Shown: in pieces, positions 46,069 to 57,182 of the stretch
How positions within the stretch are numbered: position 1 is the first letter of the stretch
Layout: each line of letters begins with the position of its first letter
From: Pictodentalium vernedei
Lineage: Eukaryota; Mollusca; Scaphopoda; Dentaliida; Dentaliidae
DNA: 64,000 nt
Assembly (NCBI GenBank): GCA_031216915.1
Contig: CM062291.1
Location: 29,937,023-30,001,022 of the forward strand
Reading direction: 5' to 3'
The notes under the pieces: model-generated
Told to the model about the DNA's origin: nothing
What the model saw: the letters and a program-made list of their open reading frames with translations, nothing else
The model's database searches: none
Translations under genes and position numbers: made by a program

Positions 46069-46827
46069 CTGAAGTTAAAAGAACAAACAATTAATAAGAT
46101 GGTAACTTGAGGTAACTCACAGGTCATTGCGGAATATTTTTATCATAGGTGAGTTCAGAATAATTGGTAAAAATAAGTGAACACAGAACGTATTTTAACG
46201 GAATAATCTAATATCGCAAGGGCATTATGGAATGAAGAAAATAGTCCATTTTTATGCATAAAATGAAGGGCGTTTCCTCACTTTTATTTCGACTTCAGAA
46301 ACCAAAATCTCAGTTCTCTTATGGTTGTAAATATATGTCCATTTCCGATTACCGCTTCTAAAGCCGTTGCTATAACAACACGGCATCCTTCAGTTTCATT
46401 TTCGCGCTGCTGTTCTTGCAGTTCACCACACCTGTTCTCGAAATGTGTTCAGTTGACCACACAGAAAGTTTTAGACAACATGCAGGTTGACACCTCAGTC
46501 CACAATGGCCAGAAGAGAAATATATTTTGTTTCGTGAAGTGCCGAACTGATTGACTAAATGGAGCTATGGGGCTGTTTGAAGTTGTTTCGTGATGGCTGT
46601 AGGCGAAAAACGGGTGTGAAGATGCGGTGGAGATATTTACCATCACCCAACATCTTTCTGCCCTGATATCTGCATAATTTGATCGGTGGAATTTCGCAAT
46701 CGCCCAGTTTCCGAACAAGATGTTTCCTGGAGTTGTGGTTGGTAAGTCGCTTATCAACTGATAGCTGTCCGTCCATTTTCATATTTTTCATGATACTATA
46801 GATACTGTTGATGCCCGTCCTTTGATT
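46069..46827. other. intronic, no recognised feature
   Basis: Within a 6.4 kb NOS1AP intron. Nothing supportable. Confidence 0.4.
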
Positions 46828-47068
46828 TTAACCCTTTACCCAACGCAGACGATATCAAAATTTGTTATTTTAAATATCATTTTTTCACAATTTTTCAAAA
46901 AATTTCAACAAAAATATATCATGTGACCCCTCGTTGGAATGAGATCGTTCCAACGAGGGGTCACATGATATGGTTTTGTTGAAATTTTTTGAAAAATACT
47001 ATTTTTTCAACTGCTGAATTTGCATATTACGCGGGCGGATGCGACCGATTCGTTGGGTAAAGGGTTAA
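46828..47068. mobile_element. piggyBac-like hairpin MITE, copy c (divergent subfamily)
   Basis: TTAA-flanked 'ccctttacccaacg' and 'cgttgggtaaaggg'. The central hairpin pairs 'catgtgacccctcgttgg' with 'ccaacgaggggtcacatg'. Its arms share changes not found in copies a, d and e ('atatatcatgtgacc' rather than 'ataggttatgacc'). Confidence 0.9.
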
Positions 47069-47368
47069 ACCATTTCTGCCGACATTCAATATATGTATCT
47101 TTCTCAATTTCCTTTTGTGTCTCGGAAACCACCGCAATATAAAATGGTGAATCTTGCTTTGACATAGGCTACCCGCGGGTCGTTTCACGCTGACTAATTT
47201 GTAAATCAATACAGGATTTCTTTCAGGGTTAGCTGTTTCAAACGCTTTGGGTTTCAAACACCTTGTATTGAATGGGTCTTCACCGGTCCTAGTTTTAGTT
47301 CGTCATTCCTGGTCAAAAAACAATAAACTGTCTGCCCGTCTCATCCTAACCAAGCTTTATATCCCCCC

Positions 47369-47400
<32 letters not shown>

Positions 47401-48232
47401 TCAAGTCATATTGCGCCTGCCCAACACGCATTCCACAATGAGTTTTGGGGGATTAGCCACAGGCAACTGATAATCGACTTTCGTGAATGAAGTCCCAAAA
47501 CTTTTCTGGAATATAACTTTTCAATTTCATTGTCTGTTATTTCCTCAGATGCATTCGGTTTTTTCCCTTTCCCAGTTGATTGTAGCTGTTTTTTATGGGG
47601 TTTTTTTCATTGTTCAAGAAATTAAGAAATTTAGTAAGTTCATCATCACAAACAACAGCAAACCTTCCATAGAGTGTGAGGGCTGGCTAGGTTTATCATT
47701 TTCCAATCCAATGTCAAACTCATTAAGCTCTGAAGGTCAAACATTTCACAATAAAAAACTGTCAGTATCTTCAGAAGTGACACCGTCTTCAAACGATTCC
47801 ATGTTAAAGAGAAATGTGAATAAATCAATGATTTGTTGTACAGCTGCACATTTGTATCAAAGACAGACTACAGTGGAGTATGATCGAAGGGAAATAACTC
47901 TAATGAAACATCAAGTTGAAAAAAGTTGCAGTTTTTTGGAATAACTTGCAAACACTTCGATACCGCCAAAGAGTTAGATAACATTTTATTTATCTAACAG
48001 TTGGAAGAATGATACATTTTTTTTTTTGTTTTTGAGGAAATCTTTTCTGGTAATAAAATAACGGATAAATAGAGGATATCTACGCTGTTTTAGTGAATAT
48101 CGGGAAATATCTCATGAGTGTGCACCTGAAAGTTTCATTTTTCACGAGCGGATGCGCGAGGAAAAAATACTATTGTCAGGTCTGGACGAATGAGATAATT
48201 CCGGATGTTCACTAAAATAACGTAGATTTATT
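47069..48232. other. intronic, C run and (CA)n tract
   Basis: Contains C23 at 47363-47385 followed directly by (CA)7. The open frame at 47483-47944 begins with GTG and resembles nothing I know, so I do not call it a gene. Confidence 0.5.
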
Positions 48233-48544
48233 TTTATTACATGCCCATCCAGTCTCTCTTATGCAATACGGCGTGCAATACGGCTGTGCAATACGGAATT
48301 CCGCATTGCACACCAACCTGTTCCAACCGGGACTTTTTTTATGCAATGCGACTGCATAAAGTGCATGGTGTTCACCACCGTTGATAAAAAAGAAAATTAG
48401 GTCAGTAGGTGCTTGGGTCATGTAATAAATACAAAAACACGTATGTTTCAATGAGTGTTTTGTATTCAATTCGTCAGATGTGCGTACGCACATCTGACTC
48501 ATTGAATACAAAACGACTCATTGAAACATACATGTAGTTTTGTC
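48233..48544. mobile_element. hairpin-ended repeat, copy 2 (short tip)
   Basis: Collinear with 31626-31971 from 'tttattacatgccc' to 'gttttgtct'. Its terminal hairpin (48431-48543) lacks about 42 bp of the tip on both arms at once, meeting at 'gtgcgtacgcac'. It abuts the next foldback element directly. Confidence 0.85.
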
Positions 48545-48548
48545 TGTT

Positions 48549-49347
48549 TATCTGATAACCATAGAGTATAACACCCGTTGTATATACTTGAAGTATATAC
48601 AACGGGTGTTGTATATAATTATAATTTATGCGAACGGCCTTTGACCTCGTTCGATTCCATTTTCATTCATTCATAAACTTCGTAATGCAAGTTTGAATTG
48701 TACGTTGAAGGAGCAAGTGAAATTTAATCGAAATATATATGACATATTTTCTATAAGTATAAACGTGTAAATTTTCAGTTTAGTTTGCTGTAATAAAGAA
48801 ATAATTACAACCTACTTCGTTCAAAACCTTACTAGACTGTCAGTAATGTGTAATGCGCTATTTATAGCTACGTCTACGTCCACGATCAAAGTACTGCTCC
48901 AATTACACGTTCGTCTGCCACGTGAAAAAAACGTTTCGTACGAATTGTAAACAAAAACAAAAGTGGACCATAATTAATGGAAATTGGAAACTTCTCGATT
49001 GAATACACATTATCATCGTCGCCAGGTAGAGCTAAAAAAACATGAATAATAGATCAACTGCAACCAGTGGCTATGACTGTACAGCAACAACCAAAAGATC
49101 GCGTTTGCTTTGTCTCATTTTCTACGGAGGCCCGTGGGAATGAGCATAAAAGTGAATATAAGCCTCAACTTGTGAAACTGCTGTTTGTTATCAGATAAAA
49201 ACAATATACATATAGTATTTTTTTATATCTGGTTTATACAACTCGTTGAAATATAGTTAATATTTTCTCGGCAGAGCCTCGAAAATATTAACTATATTTC
49301 AACTCGTTGTATAAACCAGATATAAAAAAATACTATATGTATATTGT
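48549..49347. mobile_element. foldback element, copy 2, inverted, one hairpin
   Basis: Body ends 'tatctgataac' (48549-48559) and 'gttatcagata' (49187-49197), with a right hairpin at 49201-49347. Compared with copy 1 at 42801-43847 it is inverted and diverged. The left hairpin is missing and is replaced by the hairpin of the 48233-48544 repeat. A small palindrome ('cgttgtatatac' with 'gtatatacaacg') is shared. Confidence 0.82.
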
Positions 49348-50598
49348 CTATTTATTATATGCTCCGTGGCATTTTACTGTGCTATGTCGTTTTCTAGTCT
49401 ATGGCAATATTCAACCCAATTCGTTGCAAACACGTACGATTCAAAACTGACAGTTCTTTCAGGCCTGTACTAGCCAAATCACTCGAAAATAAAAAATAGT
49501 CCACTTTCCAATGATAATTTCGGCAACTAATTGTTCAATTCGCAGATGAAATTTAACAATTATAATACTACATGATCTGGTCGAATCGATCGACAAGGTT
49601 TTTCGGATATCACAATATTACTCTCTGAGTTACTTTCTATACATCTAATTAATTATTTTACTTTATTATTTTATTATTATTATAATCTAATTTTTCAGTC
49701 ATAGAATCACCAGAACGGCTTGGAATAGCATGAACTTCTGGTACAGCTGGTAAAGTCGGCACTGAATCGCTTGTAACAGTAACGAAGGCAAAGCGATGCG
49801 CCGAAGAGTGATGTCATTTAGGAAGCTACCGAAGGATGGGATATTGATCGTTATCCGTCAAATCGATGGATATCGAAAAATGTATTTTAGATAATTTGCG
49901 ATAATTCACAGGCTAGCACATAATAATACCTGGTACCCAGGGTATTCGGCCATATAATGGTCGATGGCGAAATCGGGATTATCATTTGGTCAAATACCCT
50001 GGGCAGAGTGTATTATCGGACCTAAAAACCTCTTGCATTCTTCCTTAAATGCGAAAAATCAAATATTTAAACAGAGTTGAAAGAATAAAAGTTGAAAATG
50101 TGAACATTTTTTGATCGGTGGGATATCGTTCGAGATGGGGTCCTGCGAATCACCAATTTTCGCTTCGAATCGAATCGGGTCTATTATTCGAATTCGAATC
50201 TCGAATCGAATCCGGGGTGTCTTGAAGATGACCGACAGGGGGAAGTGAGGAGGGGTGCTGTAAACCAGATTTATCCCGACAGTGATGGCTCAAATCCCGA
50301 CTGATAAAATATTCCAACTACACCACAAAGCCATGCCTTCGTCGAAGGCACGCCTTGGTGATGTAATTGGAATATTACCCAGTAAGGATTATAGTTCAAA
50401 AAAAGTAACAAGGGCGACAATCATCGGTACTAGGCACTGGACAGGGCTACTCGCTTGCCGCAGCTCGTCATTGATATTGCGTGGAAACTTTTTTTGTTCA
50501 AAAGTGGTAGTGTCTAGTGAGACTGGAATTAGCATGGCTGGTGGCATAGGTCCAGACGTTATTTCTATTTAGATGGAAACTACACTCCATCTTTATTA
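49348..50598. other. intronic, one imperfect hairpin
   Basis: An imperfect palindrome at about 49930-50012 pairs 'acccagggtatt' with 'aataccctggg'. The stretch 50130-50220 has 'gaatcgaatcggg' style degenerate repetition. No gene. Confidence 0.5.
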
Positions 50599-51625
50599 GT
50601 CCCCTACCGGCATCGCCGGAGGGGACTATAGGTTTGCACTTTGTCCATCCGTCAGCTGTCAGTCAGTCCGTCAGTCTATCAGTCACACTTTAGTTTTCCG
50701 GAGTTTTTTTTTGGAAACGCTTCAACGGAATGATTTCATTTTTGGTAAACTACTATAGAACGATGACTTACAGATCAAGTTTGAGTTTCAAGCTGATTGC
50801 GTTATTCTTGTGTGAGTTACGGCCCTTGGAAATATTGAAAAGCACCAAAATATCAGTTTTCCGGAGTTTTTTGGAAACGCTTCAACGGAATGATTTCATT
50901 TTTGGTAAACTACTATAGAACGATGACTTACAGATCAAGTTTGAGTTTCATGCTGATTGCATTATTCTTGTGTGAGTTATGGCCCTTGGAAATATGGAAA
51001 AGCGCCAAAATGTCAGGTGTCCGGACTTTTTTGGAAACGTTTCAACGGAATGATTTCATTTTTGGTAACCTACTATAGAAGGGTAACTTACAGATCAAGT
51101 TTGAGTTTCATGCCGATTGCCTTATTCTTGTGTGAGTTATGGCCCTTGGAAATATGGAAAAGCGCCAAAATATCAGTTTCCCGGACTTTTTTTGAAAACG
51201 CTTCAACAGAATGATTTCAATTTTGGTAACCTACTATAGAACGATGACTTACAGAGCAAGTTTCATTTGCACTCTGGCCATCCGTTAGTCTGTCAGTCTG
51301 TCTGTCAGTCATACTTTAGTTTTCCGGACTTGTTTTGGAAATGCTTCAACCGAATGATTTCATTCTTGGTAACCTACTATAGAATGATGACTTACAGATC
51401 AAGTTTGAGTTTCATGCTGACTGCATTATTCTTGTGTGAGTTATGGCCCTTGGAAATATGAAAAAGCGCCAAAATATCAGTTTTTCGGACTTTTTTTTGG
51501 AAACGCTTCAACGGAATTCATGCTGATTACATCTAGGTTATAACATTTGTATAATTATTAATGCTAATTAGTCCGGTAGGGGACATTGTATTGCTTCAGC
51601 GATACGAGCGCTCTTGTTTTCAATA
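50599..51625. mobile_element. tandem-repeat element with 'agtcccctaccgg' ends
   Basis: It starts 'ttagtcccctaccgg' and ends near 'agtccggtaggggac' (51571-51585), an inverted pair. Inside are about five units of roughly 160 bp with 'ggaaacgcttcaacggaatg', 'cttacagatcaagtttgag' and 'gagttatggcccttggaaat'. The 'gtcagtcagtccgtcagtc' lead-in is typical of mollusc repeats. The open frames within are repeat-derived. Confidence 0.82.
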
Positions 51626-52058
51626 CTATTTATGTACGACATCCACCAGAACTATACGTATTGTGAGATGACGAAGACGACTGATGCCAAGCTATATTCT
51701 GGTGAAAAGATTCGAAAGGAAACGAATCGTGCAGCCGATTCAAATCGACCCGAATAGCAACTTAATATTCAAAATCGAATGGAGTCTGGAAGCTTCGCAG
51801 GGCCTTAGTTCGAGATTACTCACGGCAGACAATAGCAGGTTGTGGGTGGTTATTTCATTAGAAAAGAGAGTTGAAAGGTCAACCAGGACGGTTTAAATGT
51901 TTGCATTGGAGTAATAACTGTGCATTATTTAACAGAATGCCTGGTTGTTCTTTTAAGACTGTTGGTCATTCTTAAAAATAATGCAGTTATTGTTCGTGGC
52001 GATTATTCTTTCGGATAACGGCGTAGGTGAAAAAAGTGGGAGCTTTCAGCAGTGGGCT
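51626..52058. other. intronic, no recognised feature
   Basis: Nothing supportable. Confidence 0.4.
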
Positions 52059-52297
52059 TTAACCCTTTACCCAACGGAACGGCCAAAACCGGCCAGTGCT
52101 ATTCACAAAAATCACCATTCTGTTTTCTTTATTTTTCATTTTTGTCTCAAAAACATAGCTTATGACCCCTCATTAGAACGAGCTCGTTGAGCTCGTTCCA
52201 ATGAGGGGTCATAAGCTGTGTTTTTGACGCAAAAAATTGTTATTCAAGAATTTTTTTAGCAAGTATCGTCTGCATTTCGTGTTAGGTAAAGGGTTAA
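52059..52297. mobile_element. piggyBac-like hairpin MITE, copy d (inverted)
   Basis: TTAA-flanked and opposite in orientation to copy a ('ccctttacccaacg', then 'gccaaaaccggcca'). Hairpin arms 'agcttatgacccctcatt' and 'aatgaggggtcataagct' share substitutions on both arms relative to copies a and e ('cattrg' for 'cgttgg', 'agctt' for 'aggtt'). Confidence 0.92.
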
Positions 52298-52515
52298 TAC
52301 AAGACTATCAGCGCCTTTACTTCATATGTCGGTGGTACCTGTTATTAGGCATAACTAGATTTATGTTTGATGTTCACCGACAAAGGTATTCCACTATCAA
52401 ATTTCTGAACAGCTGTTTCAAGGATGACCGAAAATTGAACAATAATTGCATGATAACTTATCATATAATTGATGTAAAAAAAATACTGGCGTTTTCTGAA
52501 ATACTAATAACCTAC

Positions 52516-52734
52516 CTGAGCTTCTAACCTCGCAGCGGTTTCCGCAGATAACTGGTCTTTCAGTAGATGGACTTGAGCAATGGCAACTTGTGTCTGCTGC
52601 TGCTGCTGTTCTAGCTGTTGCCTTAGCAATTGGATCTGATGGTGGCTACTGAGTGGGAACTGGCTGTCCTCATTAGTAGCATCCCCAAGCAATAGGTGTG
52701 AGCCGAGAGGCGATTGTATCGTTGTCGCACCGTT
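52516..52734 (-). CDS. NOS1AP: NOS1AP coiled-coil exon 1 (73 codons)
   Basis: Acceptor 'ttttcttttgtcag' and donor 'cag|gtaggt' bound 219 nt in phase 0. The 3' half encodes '[17 protein letters not shown]', '[20 protein letters not shown]' and 'EAQ'. This is the first half of the characteristic NOS1AP coiled coil, a near match to the vertebrate protein as I remember it, and the strongest single piece of evidence for the gene. A five-codon CAG run (about 52595-52613) gives polyQ. The 5' half ('[18 protein letters not shown]') is linker. Confidence 0.95.
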
Positions 52735-52886
52735 CTGACAAAAGAAAATAGTTTCGTTACATCATGAACTTCACGTCAATTAATTGAATTTGACCTGACG
52801 GTAGTGTGATGTATATAAGCATTAAATGCGAGTAGACGAACTTAAGCGAATCTTCGTGTCATCCAGACGAATATAATTCCTAAAAT

Positions 52887-53081
52887 TGAATTAGATCCGT
52901 ATTGGTTTTAGACGTCGCATCGCCGTCGACTCGAATTGAATGCAAATGAAATGATAATGATATGCACATCTGGAAAACACCAAATGTCGTGACGTATTCT
53001 ACATTTTTCAATAACGTTCGCAGTGGAATTGAATTCGAGTCGACAGTGATGCGTCGTATACAGCCAACGCGGATCTAATTC
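52887..53081. mobile_element. MITE-like inverted repeat element
   Basis: Left 'ttgaattagatccg', 'gacgtcgcatcg' and 'gtcgactcgaattgaat' pair with right 'attgaattcgagtcgac', 'gatgcgtcgt' and 'cggatctaattcaa'. The arms are about 55-65 bp around a 70-bp centre. Family unknown. Confidence 0.82.
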
Positions 53082-54069
53082 AAATTTGGGGTTGTTTTTC
53101 TTCCTTGGTTTGAGGTGGGGGTATGGAAAGCAGCCAAGTAAGCTATACAAATATTACTCGGCAATTTTCTTTCAAAACATTATGTGTCATGTTGCCCCAT
53201 TAAACCACTATAAATTGCAAACAAATATGCTTGTATATGCAGGTCAAACCTTAAAATATGAAAGGCACTAAGAGAACAAAAGTAATACCAGTAAATACAG
53301 TAGGGCTGAAACGGTTGGCTCATTTTCACAACCGACTAACCGAGAGCTGTAACCGCAGCCATTATTTCACCGAATCTGGGATCAAAACTATAGGAATTGG
53401 AAAGCAGTATTCTCAGAAACTATTCCGTAGTGTGTACTCGACAACGTTCGTTTGTATACATATTACGGAATAGTTTCTGCGGTTACTCAGTACTCACGGA
53501 AATTTCCGATCATTAACGAAGTCTTGAACGCCAAAGTCGATTATTTCTCAATATATACAGCGCTGCTTCGAGGTGTAATCTATCCCAAAGGAGAAGCGGC
53601 AGATTTACTACGTTTTAACCGTGGAATGACGATCACTATCGATATTTCGGACAACCGGTTGACGTATTTTTTAATCGGTTAAGTAGTTAACCGGTTTCAA
53701 ACCGGTTATTCGGTTAACCATTTCAGTACTAAAATACATCCAAGAGCGAAAAATTGTGCGCCTATTTACTAAGAACATATTTATTGGAAAAGGGAGAAAT
53801 GTTGATTTTGAAAGCTATATTAGCTGTTTGGTTAACAGAACGAAAGGATTTGGAAATAAATCTGCTGTCCTTGTGTCTTCCGGGTTGTATGGGAATTTAC
53901 ACCAGTTGGGGAACTCATCTGAGTTCCCAGGCCGGTGTAAATTCCCATACACCCCGAAAGATACAAGGATAACTAATGGTGCGAAGTCCACAGTGACCAA
54001 CAAAGGGCTTTCTCATCTACTACTCATGATACCCGTACTAAGCCACCCTGCTGAATGTCAGGAAGAATG
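53082..54069. other. intronic, two hairpins
   Basis: 53414-53429 and 53464-53479 pair perfectly ('cagaaactattccgta'). 53887-53950 is a larger hairpin ('gtatgggaatttacacc' with 'ggtgtaaattcccatac', tip 'tct'). No exon is supported. Confidence 0.6.
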
Positions 54070-54300
54070 ATCCATAAATCCGACCTGCAGGGTGTTTTGA
54101 ATAAAACCAATATGGCTGCCGTGGGGGCCAATAGTTGGCAAAATAGAACGTTCTCATCTGCTCACACTAAGTCACTCTGCCAAACTGCATAGCAGTTGAT
54201 GCAGAGATGTGACCTGTAGCCTGTGCTGAAGGAATCCGAGATGGCCATTGTGGACACCTGGTCGTGACATCTTATGACGTTCTCATCCAGGCATAAACCT
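54070..54300. repeat. degenerate dispersed repeat 'aagatggctgccgtggg'
   Basis: Blocks 'gacctgcaggg', 'aatatggctgccgtggggg' and 'gttctcatctgc' recur loosely here. They appear again at 55440-55680 ('caagatggatgccgtgggcg') and 57556-57735 ('agggctgccacgg', 'atgttctcatctac'). Old remnants of an array like those at 1-890 and 15340-18905. Confidence 0.5.
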
Positions 54301-54640
54301 GAACACGCATATGAAATTTGGTCCCTGGAGCCTTGGGGAAAAAGTGGGAAAGACAATGAAAAGGAGTGCCACGTTGTGTAATTTAGGCGCAGTGGAGATC
54401 AGGGAACATTTTCTATCGGAATGTCCAAAATACCAGTCTAACAGAATCAGATTCACCGGGATTATGATGGGGAAGTGGGATGGGAGAGTGACGGGCATTT
54501 GGTTAGTGGAAGGAGAAGGTTAGTTTGCTTATCGGAGAGATTGGGAAGAATGGGGTACGGGATGTCATCAACAGTTCGTCTCAGAGTGTTTGGAGGAGAG
54601 GCGTGGGGATAAGGAGGCATTTTGACGAACAGAGCTAACC

Positions 54641-55353
54641 CAGTGGTGGCGCCAATGGGGGGTCAGGGGAGGGGGGGGGTACAACCCCCCCCCCCCCTGT
54701 CGGAGAGGTCCAGCCTCCCCGTCGGAGATTTTTAGTCAGTCCGTCGGAGAGTCTCGCAAACCCGACTTCACGGGAAATTTCCGACAATCGAGTGTAGATA
54801 TCTCGTCTTGTCAGTCTCAAACCCGTGCAGCACTGGAACTTTGATAGAGAATAGTGATTCTCACGAAATTCCTTAATGTCGTTCGTCAAACTGGCTTTAT
54901 AGATGAAATATTTCCCGACCTTATTATAATATGTTTACTTTAACCCTTTACCTAAGGTAACGGCCAAAACCGGCCAACGCTATTCTCAAAAATCGCCAAT
55001 TAATTTTCATTATTTTTTCATTTTTGTCTCAAAAACATAGGTTATGACCCCTCGTTGGAACGAGCTCGTCGAGCTCGTTCCAACGAGGGGTCATAACCTA
55101 TGTTTTTAAGTCAAAAAATGAAAAAAATTTAGTTATTCAAGAATTATTTTTGCAAGTGTCGTCTGCTTTTTATGTTAGATAAAGGGTTAAATAATCAACA
55201 AACATACTTAATTTGCTTCTATTTTGGTTCTCCAATTTACCAATTTTCACTCATTTTCCTTCGTTTGGGAGGTCAGATGTTATAGCCCCCTGTCGGAGAG
55301 GTCAGCCCCCCCCCCCCCCCCCCCCTGTCGAGAAATTCCTGGCGCCACCCCTG
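54641..55353. mobile_element. non-autonomous hAT element with a nested MITE
   Basis: TIRs 'cagtggtggcgcca' and 'tggcgccacccctg' are flanked by 'agctaacc' and 'agctaatc', an 8-bp target duplication with one change. Both ends carry C runs and 'ccctgtcggagaggtc'. The piggyBac-like MITE at 54940-55190 is inserted inside it. Confidence 0.9.
54940..55190. mobile_element. piggyBac-like hairpin MITE, copy e (nested, inverted)
   Basis: TTAA-flanked 'ccctttacctaagg' and 'agataaaggg'. Its central hairpin is the same as in copy a. It sits inside the 54641-55353 hAT element, so it inserted later. Confidence 0.92.
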
Positions 55354-56840
55354 AGCTAATCAAGATCTTCTCACCTGAGAACCGCGACAAATCAGCGACC
55401 GGCCAAAGTGTTATCATTATTATTAGAAAAAGAACTGTGGATTGTTGTCCGTGCTGAATGAATAACGAACAGTGTTCTGAAGAATTCAAAGATGGCTGCA
55501 AAACATCGTTACCGAAATAACGAAGTTCTCGAGTCTATTTATCACACTAGACCATCCTTTCAAATTTTAAGAGTACTGATGCATGAATTATGCAACCTGT
55601 ATTCTGTGCTGAACACATCCAAGATGGATGCCGTGGGCGGCTGTGTGTGTTTAATGTTCGTTCTCCGATAAGGGTATTTTCATAATGTTGTGAACTGCAG
55701 CATTTAGTATATGCAACCTTTCAAGACAGCGAAGAATGTTTAACAAAGATCTTTCGATATCTGTTGTCACTATAGTTATAAGAGAATGTCTCTCCGGAAG
55801 TGACGCATGTCAAGCAATGAGTTTAGATCGATAGCGCGTCTTTGGGCAGGGGTGTATAAATTTGAAAATTTAAGACAACCCCCACGAAGGTTATGCCCAA
55901 CAAATTTGCATAACCCTCTTGTGCCAAGATAACTCCAATCTCATTGTACTCTCTTTTGTCAGTGTTTCTTTTTAAGTAGTAGAATGGTGAATTATTTTCA
56001 GTCGTTAAAATTTGTTCACTTGTTTTTGACTCTTTACAATTTATGGGATAGTGCCTAGAAAGAACTCTCCCATAAATTTTGACAAGTCAAATCTACACTG
56101 ACTTAATAGTTCCACTTTATGAAGCCTTTAAGCACCTGCACTAAAAACCAACTATGGACTTCCAGCACTCTACCGGTTAACGAACACAAACATAAAATAT
56201 CCATCTTTAACACTGTTCAGTTGATCCATTTTCTGTGAGTGCAGTGCGATGTCTCCATTACCTTCCCCTTCAGCCTTCACTAACAAAGTATATAACCAGT
56301 CACAGGAATAACTTTGCTCTTCCAAAAGAAAGAATATTCGTAAATCTCTTGAATTCTGAGTAATCCTCAAGTACTGGACAGCAACAAATATTAAATATTT
56401 TTTTTTTTAAATAAAAAGAGAACAATTGTCAGAAAAGGTTTCTGATACATTTGTTTTAAACTCAAATTTGTACGGGGTAATTTTAGAGGCGCGAGAAAAG
56501 GTTATGCAATAAGATTTTAGATAGCCTTTGGGGGAGCTTAACGCAGGGTTATATAATTTGTGCATCCCCGTTGGGGTTTGGGTTGTATATAAAACATGGT
56601 AACGCATGTATTAAAACGATCATCTACTGTTTTTGAATCATCTCAATCGTGACTGCAAAGGGATCCAAGTTTTTACGAGCGGCTTTCGAGCCGCTCGTAA
56701 AAACTTGTATCTCCTGGCAGTCACTCGTGGAGTACTTCTGGTACACCTACTCAAAGACAGTAGATATCCGCTATGGGCTAATTTCTGGATGAAAAACCTG
56801 AACGTTGAAATAAAGGGTCTGATATAAAGTGTAAACTCAC
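55354..56840. other. intronic, one strong hairpin
   Basis: 56666-56707 is a perfect hairpin ('caagtttttacgagcggct' arms, tip 'ttcg') within the wider pair 'gtgactgc' and 'ggcagtcac'. The rest has no recognised feature apart from the remnant at 55440-55680. Confidence 0.55.
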
Positions 56841-56971
56841 CCCGTGTACAGGAGTAACACAACCTATTGAATTACGTATGTGTTGAGAATGCTGTCCTGA
56901 ACTTCTTGTTGGCGAATCTTTATCGACATTATTGTTTTTGCTCACTCTCTCTCCACTATCTCGAGTATTTT
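56841..56971 (-). CDS. NOS1AP: NOS1AP linker exon (131 nt)
   Basis: Acceptor 'atttttgtttcag' and donor 'ggg|gtgagt' bound an exon that enters in phase with two leftover bases and leaves in phase 0. Its product includes 'NTRDSGERVSKNNNVDKDSP' followed by 'TRSSGQHSQHIRNS', a polar unstructured linker that reads directly into the next exon ('VHG|NGATT'). The sequence alone is not diagnostic. It is assigned by splice sites, phase and position upstream of the coiled coil. Earlier exons with the PTB domain are expected to the right and are not in the window. Confidence 0.72.
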
Positions 56972-57182
56972 CTGAAACAAAAATGCAGCCAGGTTTATAA
57001 TAATAATCAATGAAAGTGTCAATGACACTGTAGCTTAATTTGCCTTTATATAATGCATTGATGTAATTAACGTCATAATTAACTCACCGATGTTGCATTT
57101 AAGTAAACTGCTTCATAGTATTGACTTTTTATCTATTCGAAAAAAATTTAAAATGAAAAAACATGAGCTGTGGCAGCCAACT

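Noticed and set aside
47483-47944. A 153-codon open frame in a NOS1AP intron
   Set aside because: Starts with GTG, has no recognisable similarity, is on the opposite strand to the gene, and no splice or repeat evidence supports it.
50730-51461. Four overlapping frames with similar products ('MISFLVNYYR...')
   Set aside because: They are translations of the roughly 160-bp tandem unit in the 50599-51625 element.
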